DNA of 64,000 bases. Source: Catalinimonas sp038039535 (lineage in GTDB: Bacteria; Bacteroidota; Bacteroidia; Cytophagales; Cyclobacteriaceae). Position numbers and translations under genes: made by a program. A model generated the notes under the pieces. That model searched no databases. It saw only the letters and a list, made by a program, of their open reading frames with translations, and was not told the origin of the DNA. Position 1 is the stretch's first letter. Each line of letters starts with the position of its first letter. The DNA lies in NCBI RefSeq assembly GCF_038039535.1, contig NZ_JBBPHP010000037.1:8377-72376 (forward strand). Reading direction: 5' to 3'. Shown piece after piece: positions 60,921-64,000 of this stretch.

Positions 60921-61726
60921 GTTTTCAATTTTGTAATTTGTGTAGTCTAGCTTGTTTGGGTCAAACTCTCAGCCACATTATTGAAGACATGAATAAATAC
61001 AACTTCTAAATACAATCCAAAAAACCTTGTATTAATACAATTGTTCTTTAATTGTGAAATCCTTGAATGTTTAGAAGTTTACTAACTGATAAAACAAAAT
61101 TTATTCTGGGTTTCAGCAATCAAAAAATATATATCAAAAAAAATACTTTAAAAACGCTTGGTTAGATCATTTTATAATAATGATAGTAACAGTGCTTCAT
61201 TTTGAAAAAAGTGGAACTAGAATATTTTTTTCATAGGCAGTTACTCTATGATGAACATTCAGAAAAACTAGGCAAATTTATTATCTGACAAGGAGTATAA
61301 ATTTAGATTATTCTGGAAAACCTATAATTGATGCTCGAGGAGATATTATAGGTTATTGGCAAGCTTTACAGAGAGTTCAATGAGATGTGCTGTTTCAATC
61401 TTTCTAAATTTTTTTCGGCAAGATGTACATACTATTATTCTAATAATTCACGAGAACAATTGCAGGTGGCTAAGTGACAGAAGTCTAATTTTGTACTTGC
61501 ATGCTCGGTAACAAAAATGTATATCTGGATAATGGGTCCGATATTAATAACATGGATTGGCAAATACTTTAAGTTGTATTCAAAAGACTGTTATTTTCAC
61601 ACAAATAGGATATCATTGTATCAAAGGTCTCTCCTAAGCATATAAATAAGTCTAATAATGTAGTTATATCACATTCTGCATTTCTCATTTCATTTTTAAA
61701 AAGCGATTAATTTACTTTTTTAACAT
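60921..61726. other. 806-base gap with short coding-like remnants and a palindrome
   Basis: No intact gene. A perfect 14-base palindrome TTGTATTAATACAA lies at 61027-61040. Around 61190-61285 one plus frame reads VELEYFFHRQLLYDEHSEKL and stops; the next frame over, 61270-61381, reads NLDYSGKPIIDARGDIIGYW and then a stop. Together they look like a decayed gene, but AT-rich sequence can produce such stretches by chance. No name can be given. Confidence 0.4.
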
Positions 61727-63025
61727 TTAGTTTCTTTCCACTGCTTGTGCATTAACCTTTTCTTTACAAGTGTTAATGATCAGTTTGTACTTACCCGCTT
61801 TTGATTTAATTATCTGATCTTCATTTACAATTTTGATTTCAAAAGGTATATGTCCAACTTTTGTTCTAATTTTATTTCTTAGCATTTGCTCATCTTCACA
61901 AGTATAATCTACACATGGAACAACATTTACTACAAATGAATACGGATCATTCTGTACAATTTGAGTAAATTTGACATTTTCTACACCTTTAAGAGCTCCA
62001 CTCATCCTACCTATATGTGTACCATCATAAAAGGTTAATGTATCATCTTTCCTACCCTGAATACCAATTATTTCCTCCACTCTCCCGAATTGATCCTGTT
62101 TAATATTTATTATATCATCCATTTCATATCTTATGATAGGGAAACAATGATTTATTAAACCAGTAGTCAATACACAATTCTCCTTATATTCATTAATAGA
62201 ATAAAGAGGGGCTTCATAATACTTTCCATCTTTTAATTCTTCCAGAGCAATAGATCTTTCAGCATTTCCGTACCAATCAAATACTCTACTACCAAAAATC
62301 TGGCTTATTTTATTTCTTTGAAATTCGTATAATGTTTCAGAAGAAGTAAATATATATGGTACCGGATATGTCCTATTAATAGACTGCAACATATTACATA
62401 AGGTCTCCATTGAACTGGGATATGCATAAATTGCATTAGGTTTAAATGACTTAATTTTTTCATAATACCATTCTGCATTTTCCTCCTTTAAACTAAAACT
62501 TGATAAAAAGAGTGTTTTAGTATATTTATCAAAGCTTTCTCTATTAACTGCATCCAGGTCCCCTCTTAGTGATATTGCACGCATACCGGGTTCATGTCCG
62601 CATAAGCTTCTTTGAGCCCAGAGATACGCATTTTCTTCTATTACAGATTCATAATCTCTATATAGTGTAAGTGGTGTACCTGATGTTCCGCTGGTATACC
62701 CTTTTGTCAGCAATGATTTATTGGTGGTTAAAAATTCTTGGTAATGTTTCCTTATATGTTCTTTCTTAAGAACAGGAAGTAAGTGTAAATCATCTATAGA
62801 TAGGATCTGATTAATGTTTACTCCATGCTCATCGTAATATCTCTTGTAGAATTCAGATTGGTAATAAGCTCTACGAAATGATTTCAGAAATTTATCATTC
62901 TTTAGTTCAGCTAGTTTTAGCGAATCCATATCATGATATTCTTTGACACGTCTTAATCTGGTATTAAACAGATAATTGTATCTAAGAAGGTAGTTTGAAA
63001 AAAAGCTCATATTTTTCATATACAA
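61727..63025 (-). CDS. CapK/PaaK-like adenylate-forming ligase of a polysaccharide locus
   Basis: A 432-residue protein of the phenylacetate-CoA ligase (PaaK) / CapK group. The ATP phosphate loop is GYTSGTSGTPLTLYRD near residue 110. FDWYGNAERSIALEE near 248 holds the Y-G-x-x-E motif that contacts AMP, and PIIRYEMDDIIN near 300 carries the Asp that binds ribose; a C-terminal hinge domain ends the protein. CapK-type enzymes in capsule loci are thought to activate an acyl or amino acid for attachment to sugar. No signal peptide or membrane segment. The start could be any of Met1, 3 or 6. It is separated from the T9SS gene by the 806-base gap. Confidence 0.8.
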   Translation of the reverse strand: MYMKNMSFFSNYLLRYNYLFNTRLRRVKEYHDMDSLKLAELKNDKFLKSFRRAYYQSEFYKRYYDEHGVNINQILSIDDLHLLPVLKKEHIRKHYQEFLTTNKSLLTKGYTSGTSGTPLTLYRDYESVIEENAYLWAQRSLCGHEPGMRAISLRGDLDAVNRESFDKYTKTLFLSSFSLKEENAEWYYEKIKSFKPNAIYAYPSSMETLCNMLQSINRTYPVPYIFTSSETLYEFQRNKISQIFGSRVFDWYGNAERSIALEELKDGKYYEAPLYSINEYKENCVLTTGLINHCFPIIRYEMDDIINIKQDQFGRVEEIIGIQGRKDDTLTFYDGTHIGRMSGALKGVENVKFTQIVQNDPYSFVVNVVPCVDYTCEDEQMLRNKIRTKVGHIPFEIKIVNEDQIIKSKAGKYKLIINTCKEKVNAQAVERN

Positions 63026-63761
63026 AGTAAATGTTAAGCTATTGAATAATGGTAATATTGTTTATTCAATAAAAACAAAATAGTTGTGATTTATTTAACT
63101 GGATAAAAGCTAATTATTTAATTGAATTAATCAATCCTGATTGAAAGACTATAATTTGTTTATACATAGCACTGAGTATTGAGATAGTTTTCAATTTACT
63201 TATAAAAGGTTCGCAGCATTCCTCATTTCTACATAAAACTAGTAAATAAATTAAAAAAAATATAATAATATTACAATAAAATTTTAGTAAAAAGATGAAT
63301 TAGTTTAAGTCAAAAAAAAATTAATATATTCATATTTATATCTTTAATTTAACTATGCAAATATTTTTTTTGACTATTCTATTAATATTTAGGGCTTTCA
63401 ATTTGAAAATTTTCATATTAATGCTTTATCAATTTAATATTTTAAAATACTAACTGTATTCATAGGACTTTATAAAGGCAGTATGGGCATTGTACAATAG
63501 TTCATTAACTATATGATATTCTTACACCGTAATAATTTTTCTAAAGCAGAACTTATATCTACTGATGATCATATTTAAACGCAAGAACAGGTAATACACA
63601 CTTCCCCCAAGGCCCTTAGAAATTGATTTTCTGGCAACTAACATTCTTACTGAACTTAAAAACATGCATCACTTTATAAAGAGGACAATCATGGATTAGC
63701 GTAAATACCGCTTAATGGCGCTTTGCTTGATAGTAACTCACGAAACGTCGTGTGTAACTAA
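63026..63761. other. AT-rich gap before the last gene
   Basis: 736 bases, very AT-rich, without a convincing gene. A small hairpin CACGA-AACG-TCGTG lies at 63739-63752, near the start of the next gene. No promoter element of the TAnnTTTG type was recognised close to that start. Base composition becomes less AT-rich after about 63580. Confidence 0.45.
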
Positions 63762-63773
63762 ATGAAAATTAAT

Positions 63774-64000
63774 ATGAAGCGTTATTTACAGAACTACAAA
63801 GTTGTTGTGGTGTTATTCAGTATATTTATTCTGTCTTCTTTTCAAAGTTTTGCTCAACCCCAGATAACAGGTGCCAGGATCATAGACAGCCGGAGTAACT
63901 ATCTGGAGGTTACCTTCAGTGAGAATATTTCCGCTTCCAATGCCGAGGGCTTCCGATTAGTCGGTGGAGCTGCCCGTATTAAAAGCCTCCTCGGGGGTAG
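63774..64000 (+). CDS. Secreted protein, N-terminal fragment (cut by window edge)
   Basis: The first 75 codons of a gene that runs past the window. It begins MKRYLQNYKVVVVLFSIFIL and continues SSFQSFAQ, a signal peptide likely cut after FAQ. The mature start PQITGARIIDSRSNYLEVTF, then SENISASNAEGFRLVGGAAR, looks like the first strands of an Ig-like or SbsA-type domain often found at the start of secreted parallel beta-helix or T9SS proteins. An in-frame ATG at 63762 would add four residues and cannot be excluded. Its GC-richer composition contrasts with the AT-rich polysaccharide genes just before it. Function unknown. Confidence 0.7.
   Translation, partial: MKRYLQNYKVVVVLFSIFILSSFQSFAQPQITGARIIDSRSNYLEVTFSENISASNAEGFRLVGGAARIKSLLGG

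Noticed and set aside
1..64000. tRNA, rRNA, CRISPR arrays, insertion sequences, replication origin
   Set aside because: No CCA-ended cloverleaf, no rRNA stretch, no regularly spaced direct repeats and no transposase frame were seen on reading the window.

Overview
The window looks like chromosomal DNA of a Bacteroidota bacterium, most likely a marine or soil member of the Cytophagales/Cytophagia. The signs are an N-succinylornithine carbamoyltransferase (the Bacteroidota variant of arginine synthesis), large MacB/FtsX-like permeases in tandem, SusC-like carboxypeptidase-regulatory domains with EVVVTGYG boxes, many lipoproteins, a type IX secretion (T9SS) C-terminal sorting domain, a BlaI/BlaR1-like pair, and start sites that mostly lack a Shine-Dalgarno sequence. 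No rRNA, tRNA, CRISPR array or intact insertion sequence was seen.

Layout. 1-2980 (minus): arginine operon argF'-argB-argE-argH, with argH cut by the window edge. 3163-16660: mixed housekeeping and accessory genes. These are a NamZ-like muramidase, a Tat-exported class V aminotransferase fold, a glutaredoxin-like lipoprotein, DinB, an ankyrin-DUF1697 fusion, a DUF1080 lipoprotein, an SMP-30-like propeller, a kelch lipoprotein, a PLP decarboxylase, a beta-hydroxyacid dehydrogenase, an SGNH hydrolase, and a toxin-antitoxin pair whose PemK/MazF toxin is frameshifted. 16722-26308: a lipoprotein alpha-amylase, a three-hairpin repeat cluster, an NtrC-type response regulator divergent from an FG-GAP protein, and an ECF sigma/anti-sigma pair divergent from a von Willebrand A protein. 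26512-36423: a divergent pyruvate kinase, three tandem paralogous ABC permeases and a small lipoprotein. 36432-45557: a zinc metalloprotease, the BlaI/BlaR1-like pair with three visible operators, a small orphan gene, a P-type cation ATPase and a Nudix hydrolase. 45966-49091: a membrane protein, hslV and a pyruvate dehydrogenase E2. 49283-63025: an AT-rich polysaccharide locus with a heparinase-like protein, two GT4 glycosyltransferases, a Wzy-like polymerase, a Wzx-like flippase, a sulfotransferase, a large beta-helix/PA14/T9SS protein and a CapK/PaaK-like ligase. The last 227 bases hold the start of another secreted protein.

How the genes work together. The arginine genes form a tight operon that uses succinylated intermediates. 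The sigma/anti-sigma pair overlaps by 8 bases, and the anti-sigma-like protein shares a SusC-type N-terminal module with the divergent vWA protein, which suggests one cell-envelope signalling unit. The BlaI-like repressor probably controls its own promoter through three inverted repeats upstream. The 49-63 kb genes probably make, polymerise, sulfate and export a surface polysaccharide, and the T9SS protein may bind or modify it.

All functions were inferred by reading sequence and motifs; no database search was run. Residue positions are counted by eye and may be off by a few.
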